Positions 14,201-23,347 of a DNA stretch of 64,000 bases are shown one piece after another; the stretch's first letter is position 1; each line of letters opens with the position of its first letter. The position numbers and the translations under genes are program-made. The DNA comes from Oxytricha trifallax. Taxonomy: Eukaryota; Ciliophora; Spirotrichea; Sporadotrichida; Oxytrichidae. Where the stretch lies: positions 1 through 64,000 of the forward strand of contig ARYC01019316.1 of NCBI GenBank assembly GCA_000711775.1. The letters run 5' to 3'. The notes beneath the pieces were generated by a model, which worked only from the letters and a program-made list of their open reading frames with translations, did not search any database and had not been told where the DNA came from.

Positions 14201-15045
14201 TTTAGTTAATTTAATTAATAAATTAAATCATATAATGAATGTAGTAAGTAAATAAGGTTATTATTGAGGTCTTCTGTCTGCGGAAAGATTTAATTAATAA
14301 ATAAAAATTGGTGCTCGAGAAACAACAACAAAGATAAATAAGCCATAGAAATGATATTTAAAAGGTAAATATATTTGAAAAAAACTCTGATAGGTTATTG
14401 TGAAGGAAACATTTGTTGCTTATGTCAAAAATAAATTACAAAAATTAATCAAATTAGATTGAAATTTTTATGCTCTGGAGACGCAGAAAGTTTAGCTTAT
14501 TCGATTTGGAAAAACTCAATTTATATTGTGAATATTATAAAAACGACATAAATTTGTGAAAACAAGAGAATAATATTTAAATATTAAAAAATATAATAAA
14601 CAATATATTAACAGAACAACGAGGGTCTGGACGCTTAGTAAATTCTTCATTAATTGAATTAAAATTGAGACTTTTAAAGATAAAAAAGAAAGAAAGAATA
14701 TTTAATGATAACCAGATATAATTTCTAGGATTTGCCGATAAACATTTTTAAATTTGATAAAAAATAAATAATATAGGACCAAAATTCTGAATGCTTATCT
14801 CACCAGTAAAATGTTCATTTTGTCAAATCACCGCAACTATGGTTTGCGTGATTGAGTGACCATCCCTTGAGAATACATTATTTAAATGACAAACGAAGTT
14901 AAAATAAAGCAATAAACGCGACCATTTCTAAAGTAAACTGTTACGTGTTACATAGTTAACACTTCTCGTTGTCCTCGTACCATGCACACCCTTAACTAAC
15001 AAGAAACGTAGTCACTTGATCTATGCTCTAGTAGAGGTCGTCACC
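11300..15045. other. AT-rich, gene-poor stretch
   Basis: About 3.7 kb of very AT-rich DNA. I see only simple A/T-rich runs, short palindromes and scattered chance open frames (for example a hydrophobic one near 12255-12464). Around 14780-15040 the base composition becomes more even, just outside TBE copy A, but I cannot assign that piece. No RNA gene was recognised. Confidence 0.5.
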
Positions 15046-15205
15046 ATTCAAAACCCACCGCTTCAGTAGTTTGATTGAGTATTTTATTGATGAAAGTAGA
15101 ACATTAGTGTATACTTTATTAGGATTTTAAAAGGGATTATGAAGGGAATAAGGGCTTAAATGTAATGTAAATTAGTGTTTATTAGAGGTGTTTCATTTTT
15201 AATTT

Positions 15206-16560
15206 TCACTCAAACAATACTTTGGCATCTTGAGGCAAGTTTCAAAACTTTATTTCTCATATTCAAATAATTTTTATTTTATTGAATAGTCAGCTCTATC
15301 TTTAGACTAATGATTTTCTTCTCAGCCATTTCTTTTATTTTCACCTTTTTCTTATTTTTCTTTAGATTTTATGCAATTCTCTCCTTTGAATCTTTAAATC
15401 TATTACAGCTAAAGTAATCATTTCTTGGCATATCGCATTGAGCAATTAATACTGTTAGAGACCATATATCCAATTAATATCACCATCTCTCCAGTCCTCT
15501 TTCTCTCTGAAAAAAGTATCCAGGAGTACAATAAATGTTGCCGAGTTCAGAAGTTTCAACTTTCTATGATCTTTTGAAATAGATTATTGAGAGGTGAAAA
15601 ATTTAGCATAAAATTTTCATGCTTCATATCTCCATTAACATATCCTAAAGTAATCTGATCTTCTATGCCTTTGCAAACATTTTTAGAAATATACCTTAAA
15701 TGTGGTCTCATAAAATCATTTAGTATAGAGGGAGCCGAAAAGCTACATGATCTTGAGCAACAGAACCACATTGACCTTTATTATAAATCTGATCTGTCTA
15801 TCTCTTGACTTAGTTTTCTGTTATTAATTCCTTTTACTTGTCATCGCTTTTGAAGTAGTTGAACGAATATATCTTTTAAGAGAACTGCTTATCTGCTATG
15901 ATCTTTTTTTAAAACTTATCCTCAAGGATAAAATAACTTACTTTGCACTCTTTAAGGTAAAATATATTCAATATTGGAAACATTTGTGCTTAAATCTTAA
16001 GAGTAATTTTTACTATCTCTGAGTGAGGGAGGTTTCTTACTGCATTAATTAGCTTTTTTTCTTTCTTAACTCTTTGTTCCAAAGATTATAAAGGGTCTCT
16101 TGGTTTCATTTTTTGAATGAAGACCTCATAAATCACTGGATCTATGACTTCAAACTTCTTGCCAAGATGATTTTATAGGTGAATTTATGAATCCTTGAAT
16201 GATTATATTGCTTATTGTAATATGGGCAGAAATATTTTCCATCTATGTTATCATGATCAAGATAGAGATTTCAAATCCTAGGTGCTTTAACAATCTCAGT
16301 TTCAATACAGGACACAAATGGTATGTATAAAGGGAAGATAAAGCTCTAATGATTTTATTATCTGTTTGTTTTAATTCCATATATTAATATCTGTACAGCA
16401 TTAAATAATAAAAAAGTTAGAGATGGAGCTTGTTAGAATGCTGCTATAAAATAGGATTTTTGAGAGCATTTAGACTTTTAAGTGAAGTTTTTCTAACACT
16501 CTTCACAAAAATGTTCTAACTTTATTACTTTCTTCTCTTCATCCACAATTCAACCATTTT
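15206..16560 (-). pseudogene. TBE 57-kDa zinc-finger/kinase gene, copy A (decayed)
   Basis: Aligns with the 57-kDa gene of TBE copy B by eye along its length. The stop (TGA at 15206-15208, after GTTTGAG) matches that of copy B. The kinase catalytic loop is recognisable but damaged: around 15600-15680 the copy reads GYVNGDMKHENFMLNF where the other copies have a YVHRDLKPEN-type sequence. Several frames must be joined to follow the protein. The zinc-finger part near 16200-16500 is split by a ~160-bp insertion. No function is expected. Confidence 0.75.
16264..16424. repeat. ~160-bp insertion inside the zinc-finger region of TBE copy A
   Basis: Relative to the same place in copy B (about 19880), copy A has about 160 extra bases, flanked on both sides by TAGAGAT (AAGATAGAGATTTC on the left, GTTAGAGATGGAGC on the right). 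A 7-bp direct repeat at the edges fits either a small transposon with target duplication or an IES-like pointer repeat. The inserted sequence has no ORF and no obvious terminal inverted repeat. Confidence 0.55.
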
Positions 16561-16659
16561 TATTATTACTAAAATACATCTTAATTGAGAAATTTGAAAA
16601 ATATATACATAACGTTAATTGATTTAAATTATAGCAGTCAAGTATTAGAGTGTATCATA

Positions 16660-16930
16660 ATTCAAATTAGAGAGCAACTAAGCTGGATTATGACCTTCTG
16701 TTTTAACAGCTTAATTGCTTAGTAATTATTTATAATAATTATTTTAATATTAAAACTTGATTAATTAAATAAATTAATTGAGCAACTAAGCAACTGAGAA
16801 AATTCATAATAATCTGCTTATCTGCTTAGATTATAAAAATAAGCAACTGAGCAACTGAGCAGATGTGCTAAAAGTGTGCTTACTGCTTAGTTTGGAAAAG
16901 TGTAATGAGCAACTGAGCTGAGTGAGAGGA
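16660..16930. repeat. Iterated GCAACTRAGC / GCTTAGT boxes
   Basis: Between the end of TBE copy A and the Rep-like gene, a 10-12 bp word recurs in both orientations: GAGCAACTAAGC, AAGCAACTGAG, GAGCAACTGAGC, and the complement-like GCTTAATTGCTTAG, CTGCTTATCTGCTTAG and GTGCTTACTGCTTAG. Tandem pairs such as AAGCAACTGAGCAACTGAGC occur. Iterons beside a Rep gene are the usual layout of replication-initiator binding sites, so a replication-origin role is a reasonable inference, not a demonstrated one. Confidence 0.65.
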
Positions 16931-16980
16931 ATGTGACTAGTAGCTTAAATTATTAATTAAATGTAAAAATCAATTGCTGT

Positions 16981-18619
16981 TCAATAATCTATTGACATAG
17001 ATGATGCTTCTGACTTTCTCTCCTAGTTGTCTTGACCATCTTTTTCATCCTTCTCCTCATCAGAATATGCATTTTTGTCATCTGCCTTTCTACTTTCTAC
17101 AAATATCTTGTATAGATGTCTTGCTATGTCCACTGTGCTGAAAGGGAATGCCCCTTCTCACAAAAGACTAAATCCAAAGTTTACAAACTGTGATTCTCTC
17201 CAAAATTGCATCATAATCAACTTTGCTCATCTCGTCGAAAGGCAGATTGTTAGTTATCATTACCACTGAGGGTTCTTGAAAGCCATTTAAGTTTCTCCGG
17301 TGAAGGGGGTCTAAGTCGGTGCAAAATTTTTTTTCTCAAAAACATCAAATCCCTAAGTCGGTGCATGATCAATTTTTGACATTATTGATATATTTTATCA
17401 TCCTACCCCACATAAAAAGTATCATTATTAACTAAAATTTATGTGGCAGCTTCTGAATCGAACTCCTTCATGAAATCTAGATCAAAGGACCTTATAATAT
17501 TATTACAAAATCTTTTTTTTCTTCTCTGAGACAGATATTTGTTTAATTTAAACAATAAAATATTATTTCATATTTTAATATCTAATTAGTCAGTAAGCAA
17601 CAAAATTGGGGATTAAAAACATAATTATTATTCGATAAATTTAATAATGATGTCTGGACTTAAAAATTCGTACACACTGATTAGTGTATTATAATAAAGA
17701 CAATTAATTAAGTTAATGTTTTTTATAATAAGTCCAGACATCATTATTAAATTTATCGAATAATAATTATGTTTTTAATCCCCAATTTTGTTGCTTACTG
17801 ACTAATTAGATATTAAAATATGAAATAATATTTTATTGTTTAAATTAAACAAATATCTGTCTCAGAGAAGAAAAAAAAGATTTTGTAATAATATTATAAG
17901 GTCCTTTGATCTAGATTTCATGAAGGAGTTCGATTCAGAAGCTGCCACATAAATTTTAGTTAATAATGATACTTTTTATGTGGGGTAGGATGATAAAATA
18001 TATCAATAATGTCAAAAATTGATCATGCACCGACTTAGGGATTTGATGTTTTTGAGAAAAAAAATTTTGCACCGACTTAGGATTTTGAAAAATTTTTTGC
18101 ACCGACTTAGACCCCCCCCGTTTCTCCATACTTTACATATACTGAGTAGCCTCTTACATCTGTAAATTTCTTCATTCTCGCTATATTTTGTTTTTTCCCC
18201 AAAAAGTGCAAGTGATTCATTTCATCGATCATCGTGATCTACGGAGCAACATCGACCACGATAGCTTTGAAAATGAAGTGAGGGACTCCAACTTCCAAAA
18301 CATCGCAAATGAATTTCCTTTAACATCTCAGCTATTGTTGTCTTTCCTGTATTTGTAGGGCCAACTATCCACACTTCGTTCATTTTCTGAATGTTACTTC
18401 TAGACAATCACGTTGTAGATTGTATCAACAACCTCTCCATATTCTAATTTGTGAAAATCTTCTAGCACCCATCCTTGCACCTTCACTTTTCCCGACTCCT
18501 TCTTCAACAGATATTTTTAAAGAGATTTTATCGTTGGGGTGTACTCAATGTGAATTAGATTTGTTTATTTAATAAGTCGAGCATGTTGATTCATCTTTGT
18601 TACCAATTATGATATCAAT
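16981..18619 (-). pseudogene. Rep-like superfamily 3 helicase gene (3' portion), broken and interrupted
   Basis: Read on the minus strand from the TBE copy B junction at 18619 to a TGA at 16981-16983. Segments in changing frames carry, in order, a Walker A motif (VWIVGPTNTGKTT, about 18340), a Walker B-like motif (TMIDEMN, about 18220) and a motif C with the SF3 Asn (VVMITNNLPF, about 17245). A DYDAILERI stretch follows, and the protein ends in a short acidic tail. This order and spacing fit the SF3 helicase domain of Rep proteins of CRESS-DNA viruses and related plasmids or transposons. At least three frameshifts are present. An 821-bp fold-back element (17299-18119) sits between motifs B and C. 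The N-terminal HUH endonuclease motifs are not convincingly visible; the start of the gene appears to lie beyond TBE copy B at 22718-22921. Germline-limited and non-functional as it stands. Confidence 0.7.
17299..18119. mobile_element. 821-bp fold-back element with 8-bp target duplication
   Basis: Two near-perfect inverted arms (about 17310-17661 and 17730-18082, some 350 bp each) surround a 68-bp loop. The ends read GGGGGTCTAAGTCGGTGCA on both sides; the right end has an extra copy of the TTGCACCGACTTAG unit. The element is flanked by an exact 8-bp duplication, GTTTCTCC (17291-17298 and 18120-18127). Removing the element and one duplicate rejoins the flanking helicase sequence. There is no ORF of note. 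An 8-bp duplication is typical of hAT, P and Merlin-like transposases, but no family is assigned. Confidence 0.85.
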
Positions 18620-18726
18620 CAAAACCCCAAAACATTTTCAGTAAATTGATTGAGTTTTTGATTGATAAAAGTAGACTATTAGTGCATACTTTATTAAGGT
18701 TTTAATAGGGTTTATGTAGGGGTTCA
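18620..18726. repeat. TBE copy B left inverted terminal repeat
   Basis: Starts CAAAACCCCAAAAC, a telomere-like run, and continues with AAATTGATTGAGTTTTTG and GTGCATACTTTATT. It pairs with the right repeat at about 22612-22717 with scattered mismatches. A 3-bp AAT target duplication lies just outside. Confidence 0.9.
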
Positions 18727-18780
18727 TTGTTTAAATTTACTGTATATTAGTGTTTATTATAGGTGTTTTATTTTTACTAT

Positions 18781-20220
18781 TCACTCAAACAATGCTTTGG
18801 CATCATGAGACAACTTTCTAAATTTTATTTCTCCTATCCATCTTACAATATAGTCTATTGTATGCTCCTCTCTATGGTTAGGCTTAATGATTATCTATTC
18901 AGCCATATCTTTTATTTTACCATTTATCTTATTCTAGTCTAGATATTGCTTATTCTCTGCTTTGAATCTCTCTCTCTCTCTTACAGCTATCGTAATCATT
19001 TCTTGGCATATCGCATTCAGCAAAACTTGCTGCTAGAGCCCATATATCCCACTTAATATCACCATCTTTCCAGTCCTCCCTTTCTGGAAAGCATCCAGGA
19101 GTACCATAAACGTTGCCAAGTCCTGAAGCTTCAACTCTTTATGATCTATTGAAATCAATTATTACTACTCTGAGAGGTGAAAAGTCAAGCATTATATTCT
19201 CAGGTTCAAGTCTCTATGAACATATCCTAAAGTGTGCAACTCTTCTATGCATTTGCAAACATTTGTAAGAATAAGAGGTAGCTACTTTGGAATCCTATAA
19301 TCTTAAATTAAGTCTCTTAATGTCATTTAATAAAGAGGTAGGCGAAAAGCAACATGATCTTGAGCAAGCAGTATTGCATCGAGCTTAATTATAAATCTGC
19401 ACTGTCTATCCCTCGCTTTAGTAAAAGCATAGTACTCATTGACAAATTCCATTTGATACTTGTCATCGCTTTTAAAGTAGTTGAATGTATAAGTCTTTTA
19501 TGAGAACTTCTTATCAGTTATGACCTTTTTCTAAAACTTGTCCTTAAGCATAAGATAACTTTCCTTACATTCTTTAAGGTCAATTACATTTAAAATTGGA
19601 AGCTTTAATAATTGTATCTTCAGAGTGATTTGCAATATCTCAGAAGCTGGGAGGTTTCTCACTGCTTTGATAAGCTTATTTTCTTTCTTAACTATTTGTT
19701 CCAAGGATTCTAAAGGATCTCTTGGCTTTTCTTTTTTGAAGGAAGACCTCACCAGTCTCAGGATCTATGACTTCAAACTTCTTGCCATGATGGTTTTATA
19801 GGTGAACTTTTAAATCCCTTGAATGGTTATATTGCTTATTGCAATAAGGGCAAAAATATTTTCCATCTATCTTATCATGCTTAAGATAGAGCTTTGGCTT
19901 GTTAGAATGCTACTCTAAGATATGACGCTTAAGAGCAGATTTATAAGTGAAGTTCTTCTCACACTCTTCACATAAATGTAATGCTTTAATTTCTTTTTCT
20001 CTTCAACCATTTTTATTGGAACTTCGCATAGAATTTCTTAGCTCTGCATTTCTATTTAACAACTGAATTGGTATTCAAAGTCTGAGACCTTAGGTTAGAG
20101 AATTTCAGATACATACTTGGTAGAGGCATCACAAGTCTCAATTTTATTTTAATTCATGAAAGAAAGTATTTGCTGGCTAATACCAAGCAATGCCGCTTTT
20201 CTTAGTAAGTTGCAGCTCAT
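18781..20220 (-). pseudogene. TBE 57-kDa zinc-finger/kinase gene, copy B
   Basis: The ATG at 20220 is chosen because the next residues (MSCNLLRKAALLGISQQIL) match the N-terminus of copy C. Two C2H2 zinc fingers follow at about 19990-19800 (LCEECEKNF...H, then FCPYCNKQYNHSRDLKVH). After a linker comes a kinase-like domain with YVHRDL, IIDFNRS in place of DFG, and a YGTPGCFP loop, ending at TGA 18781. At least three frameshifts are present: after the second finger, before MTLRDL, and directly after HRDL (one A missing relative to copy C). The family's role in TBE biology is not established; DNA binding is plausible from the fingers. Confidence 0.88.
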
Positions 20221-20786
20221 TTTATAAGTACTATTTATAATTATATAAGCTGTTTAAATTCTACCTTTATCCACAGGCAAGAGCATATCCTCATAGATTT
20301 AGAGAGATTTAATGGGAACAGAGGGCGAGACATTAGTTTTATATTTTTTAACATTAGAGATAATTTATATACTATTCCATCCATTTTATACATTAAAATG
20401 CACCTAAATTTGTTTTGTGAAGTTGGGTGATGCTCCTAAATCTGTTCTTGTAAATTTAGGAGGGGAGGTTATAAAATTTAATATTTTTAATGCACCACCT
20501 AATACGGTTTTGAACTTTAATTTAAACCTCCTAATTAAGTTTTAAATAAATTAAGAGCACCACCTAATTAAATTAATTATTATTAGGAGCAATTTAATGG
20601 AGAATATTTGATAAAAATGGAAGTCAAACTCTGAAACTTAGAGAAAGTTCCTCCATCTTTATCTATTTATCTGATTCAGGTTGACCTCCAATTGGATCTC
20701 CCTATTTAGTAGTAAAATTTTAGTAAGTTCAGAATGGATATCCATAATTTTAAATTTCATAAACATTTATAGAAACTGGAAGCAAG
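20221..20786. promoter_or_regulatory. Divergent intergenic spacer of TBE copy B with iterated boxes
   Basis: Lies between the divergently oriented 57-kDa and 22-kDa genes, so it must hold both promoters. It contains about seven copies, in both orientations, of a box close to GCWCCNCCTAAWTT: GCACCTAAATT, GCTCCTAAATCTG, AATTTAGGAGG, GCACCACCTAATA, ACCTCCTAATTAAG, GCACCACCTAATTAA and ATTAGGAGCAATT. A role as a binding site for the element's own zinc-finger protein is only inference. Confidence 0.5.
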
Positions 20787-21576
20787 ATGGAATCTATGAA
20801 TGATGCAATGAAGAGAATTTAATCTCAAGATTTAATAGGAAAATTCAGAAGTAAAGAAGATCTTTATAGATACTTGGTACAGCAAGGTAAGTTATTACTT
20901 ATAACTAACTTATTAACTATAGTTGGATTGTTCTTGCCAACACTTGAGGGAACAAAAATATCACTCTTAAAGGTATTGCTAAGTGAAGAGAAAAAAGCTT
21001 TTAAGTCTAATGAAATCAGAATAATCGAGATACCTAACTACCCTGAAATTTCTGTAACAAACCTCTATGATGATGCTATGAGTGATCCAGATGTTGCTCT
21101 CTACCTTCCATCAAAGCTGCAACTCTCTAATAAGTTGCCAGAGAGAAACTTCTTCTTTGGTGTCCTTGGAACTCTGAAACCTGAGTATTTAAATGAAGTT
21201 ATTTAAGAAGCTCACAAGAAACGCTATAGCATCTCTCCTGAAGAAAAAGAGAAGCAGAGAATTAAAATCAGCGACACCTGGCTCAAGGAACCGCAGAAGC
21301 ATCTATTCATCACTAGTAAGCTTAGTCTTCTAACTTTATAGAAAAACCTGGCACTGCTATTAACTTGATGAAAGAGCGCAGCAAATTAAACAGAGAGAGA
21401 AAGTCTCAAGTAAAGCATGAATTGAGTAAGAGACTCTTCAAAGATTTCTAAAAGCCAGACGAGATGAACATAGATGCAGGGGCTGGCACTAAGAGAAGAA
21501 ACATGGGCCCAAGCAAGCATTAGAGGAAGAAAAGAAAGAGAAGCCAAATCCCTTTACGGGCAAATTTAATATGTGA
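20787..21576 (+). pseudogene. TBE 22-kDa protein gene, copy B
   Basis: Starts at ATG 20787 (MESMNDAMKRIQSQDLIGKF) and reads well for about 190 codons, using TAA as Gln several times. Recognisable blocks are FRSKEDLYRYL, GLFLPTLEGTKISLLKVLL, IPNYPEISVTNLYDDAM and LPERNFFFGVLGTLKPEYL. A frameshift near 21340 precedes the conserved KPGT...LMKERS block, and another near 21520 shifts the C-terminus; the matched stop is TGA 21574-21576. Function is unknown; this is the second conserved TBE gene and is also present in copy C and element D. Confidence 0.88.
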
Positions 21577-21589
21577 ATTCGTTTAAATA

Positions 21590-22580
21590 GAAAACTTATT
21601 TATAAACACAAAATCTCCCTTCTCTTGCACATACTTTAGCTTTATCATCGCTGACTCTCTTAATAAAATCGACTGTATCTATCTTTAAATATGCATCAAG
21701 TTATAGAGCAGCAATTTCTTATAATGACCTTTCAATAACCCCCAATATAATTCAATTCGATTGAACTAAGGGCTGTAAGGAACATAAAATACAGGTGTTA
21801 TATTTAACCTTTTATATTCTTTCCTTGAGACTTAAGTTTTATGAACTGACAAGTTATCAACGAATAGATAATCTCTTAAGCAGCGTACTTATCTCTGAGT
21901 TATTGCAAGAACTTAATATATTATTCAGTCTTTATAGAACGAGGGTGAATAACATAAGTCTCGAGGCCACTATTTTCACTTATTCCACCAAGAATAGCAT
22001 GAGTTTTAACCTTAACCTTTTAATCATATACTTCTATATTACTATTCCTCTTGTACCAAGATCTTGATATAAAGGTATTGAATGTAAATACAGCTTCATC
22101 AACATGTATGAACTTTATATTATGCTCATAAGACCTCCGCATTTAATCGAATATATAATTTAAATTAGTCTTATAAAATGAAACATTAAAGTCAATCACT
22201 CTCTTAATGCGATTGACTGTCTTGTAAGATATTCCGTTCTTTTTATATATGTTAGCTATCGATTAAGCAGATATGTGAAGCTCAGGAAATTGGCGATGAA
22301 ACATCACAGCCCTCTAGGATAGAGAGAAATGAGCCCTGTATTTAAGAGTCTTATCATTAATAAGATAGTCAATATGATGCTGCTAAAATTTTAAGGGTTT
22401 CTTAGGATTAGAATTAAGATGCTATCTCTTTAAATTCAATGCTAATAGAGAGTGAGACCTCACAGTTGACGTATAATTTAGAACAGGCTTGATTTATTCA
22501 CTATATTCATCACATCCATATCGCAACTTAAACAATAAATCTATATAGTCACTGTCATAAACTGCCCCCAAACCTCGCAT
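21590..22580 (-). pseudogene. TBE DDE transposase (42-kDa type), copy B
   Basis: ATG at 22580 (MRGLGAVYDSDYIDLL) aligns with the start of copy C. The catalytic blocks are recognisable: first Asp in FIHVDEAVFTFNTF (about 22100), the IEVYDQKVKV and YVIHPRSIK blocks, and the third acidic residue in YSPQFNRIELYW (about 21730). The second Asp block (a FADNLSVHK-type sequence) is destroyed by a frameshift near 21865. A short stretch of the HTH region is deleted relative to copy C. The family is IS630/Tc1/mariner-like (DDE_3). In Oxytricha, TBE transposases are known to take part in genome rearrangement; this copy looks inactive. Confidence 0.9.
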
Positions 22581-22611
22581 ATAATCACTTAAATTACTAA
22601 TATATAAACAT

Positions 22612-22717
22612 TAAACCCTACATAAACCCTACTAAAACCATTATAAAGTATGCACTAATAGTCTACTTTTATCAATCAAAAACTCAATCAAACTACTGAA
22701 AGGGTTTTGGGGTTTTG
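22612..22717. repeat. TBE copy B right inverted terminal repeat
   Basis: Ends GGGTTTTGGGGTTTTG followed by the duplicated AAT. Its reverse complement runs CAAAACCCCAAAACCC and then GTAGTTTGATTGAGTTTTTG, matching the left repeat for roughly 100 bp with a few differences. Confidence 0.9.
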
Positions 22718-22921
22718 AATGATCCGTGTGGTTTCACGCTTATCGAGTGACCTCAACATGTTGAGATAGTTCTTAATTAGGTCATTTTTCAACAATCTTG
22801 CTTGCCTTTTGGAAATGACATATTTAACAACAATAATATTGAAGCAATAATCCTCACATAAATCTCCCCTAAGATTCTTTTTATGTTCTTTCATTAATGT
22901 TAGTTTCTTTAATTGTATCAA
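22718..22921 (-). pseudogene. 5' fragment of the Rep-like gene, cut by TBE copy B
   Basis: An ATG at 22921 opens a minus-strand frame that runs straight into the TBE copy B terminal repeat. The piece is basic (MIQLKKLTLMKEHKKNLRG) and ends with LKNDLIKNYLNMLRSLDKRE. The gene on the other side of TBE copy B, at 18619, is on the same strand, so this is most simply the N-terminal part of the same Rep-like gene. A similar piece (WSLDKSEITQI) occurs at about 51000-51090 inside element D. HUH motifs are not clear. Confidence 0.5.
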
Positions 22922-22962
22922 TTGTAAAATAATTTAAATTTGAATTTAAAAATATTAGAATT

Positions 22963-23211
22963 TTGGACAGATTAAAGAAGGCGGGAAAATATGGAATAAG
23001 GAAAACTACAAACCAATGGAAGAAGGAAGCTACCAGTGTATACAGAGAAGAAAGATTAAGGAGTCAGTGGAAACTCACAAAATCAGCAAACGTTGGAAAA
23101 GTATTTCGAAAGTTCAAAAACGAGTTCTTAAATTTCAACATTCCAAAACCAGAATGTTCAGATCTATAATAGAAAATTTAAAGACCTGGACAGATTTACG
23201 GTCAAGGTTGA
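22963..23211 (+). CDS. Short basic ORF upstream of the LINE ORF2
   Basis: An 82-codon frame, stopping at TGA 23209-23211. It is rich in Lys and Arg (MDRLKKAGKYGIRKTTNQWK, FRKFKNEFLNF). It may be the C-terminal remnant of ORF1, whose usual role is RNA binding. The ORF2 frame is also open upstream of its ATG and includes EFYQPVREAEGWVKRNERF, which resembles a stretch near the ORF2 C-terminus (EYYQPVKKLF). The real start of ORF2 could therefore be further upstream. Confidence 0.45.
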
Positions 23212-23347
23212 CAATAGCCGACAGCTTGAATTCTACCAACCAGTGAGAGAAGCTGAAGGATGGGTAAAGAGGAATGAGAGATTCGCTGAAAAATAGAGGA
23301 CTAAGAGGAGAGAACAAGTGATAAGCAACAAAAGATAACTGAATCAG

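Larger units (their letters stand above)
15049..16590 (-). mobile_element. TBE copy A: 5' part of a decayed, truncated TBE transposon
   Basis: Begins with a degraded terminal repeat (CAAAACCCACCGCTTCAG) preceded by ATT. It then matches the left end of TBE copy B for about 100 bp, including the TTTGATTGAG and AGTGTATACTTTATT stretches. Inside lies a broken copy of the 57-kDa zinc-finger/kinase gene in the same orientation as in copy B. Similarity to copy B stops near 16590, just beyond the zinc-finger region, so the 22-kDa gene, the transposase and the right terminal repeat are missing. It is the most diverged TBE copy here. Confidence 0.8.
18620..22717. mobile_element. TBE copy B: complete TBE transposon (4,098 bp)
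   Basis: Bounded by inverted terminal repeats of about 100 bp that start CAAAACCCCAAAAC, with the duplicated target AAT on both sides (18617-18619 and 22718-22720). The order from left is 57-kDa gene (minus), 22-kDa gene (plus), transposase (minus), matching the known TBE organisation. It is inserted in the Rep-like gene, whose halves lie on either side. All three genes carry lesions, so this copy is probably immobile by itself. In Oxytricha, TBE elements are known to be removed from the developing macronucleus. Confidence 0.93.

Noticed and set aside
16660..16930. CRISPR-like array
   Set aside because: Repeats are 10-12 bp, of mixed orientation and irregular spacing, in a eukaryotic genome; iteron-like boxes are the better description.
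17915..17945. GGAGTTCGATTC resembling a tRNA TpsiC box
   Set aside because: It lies in the arm of the fold-back element, has no matching acceptor stem or anticodon arm, and occurs inverted in the other arm.
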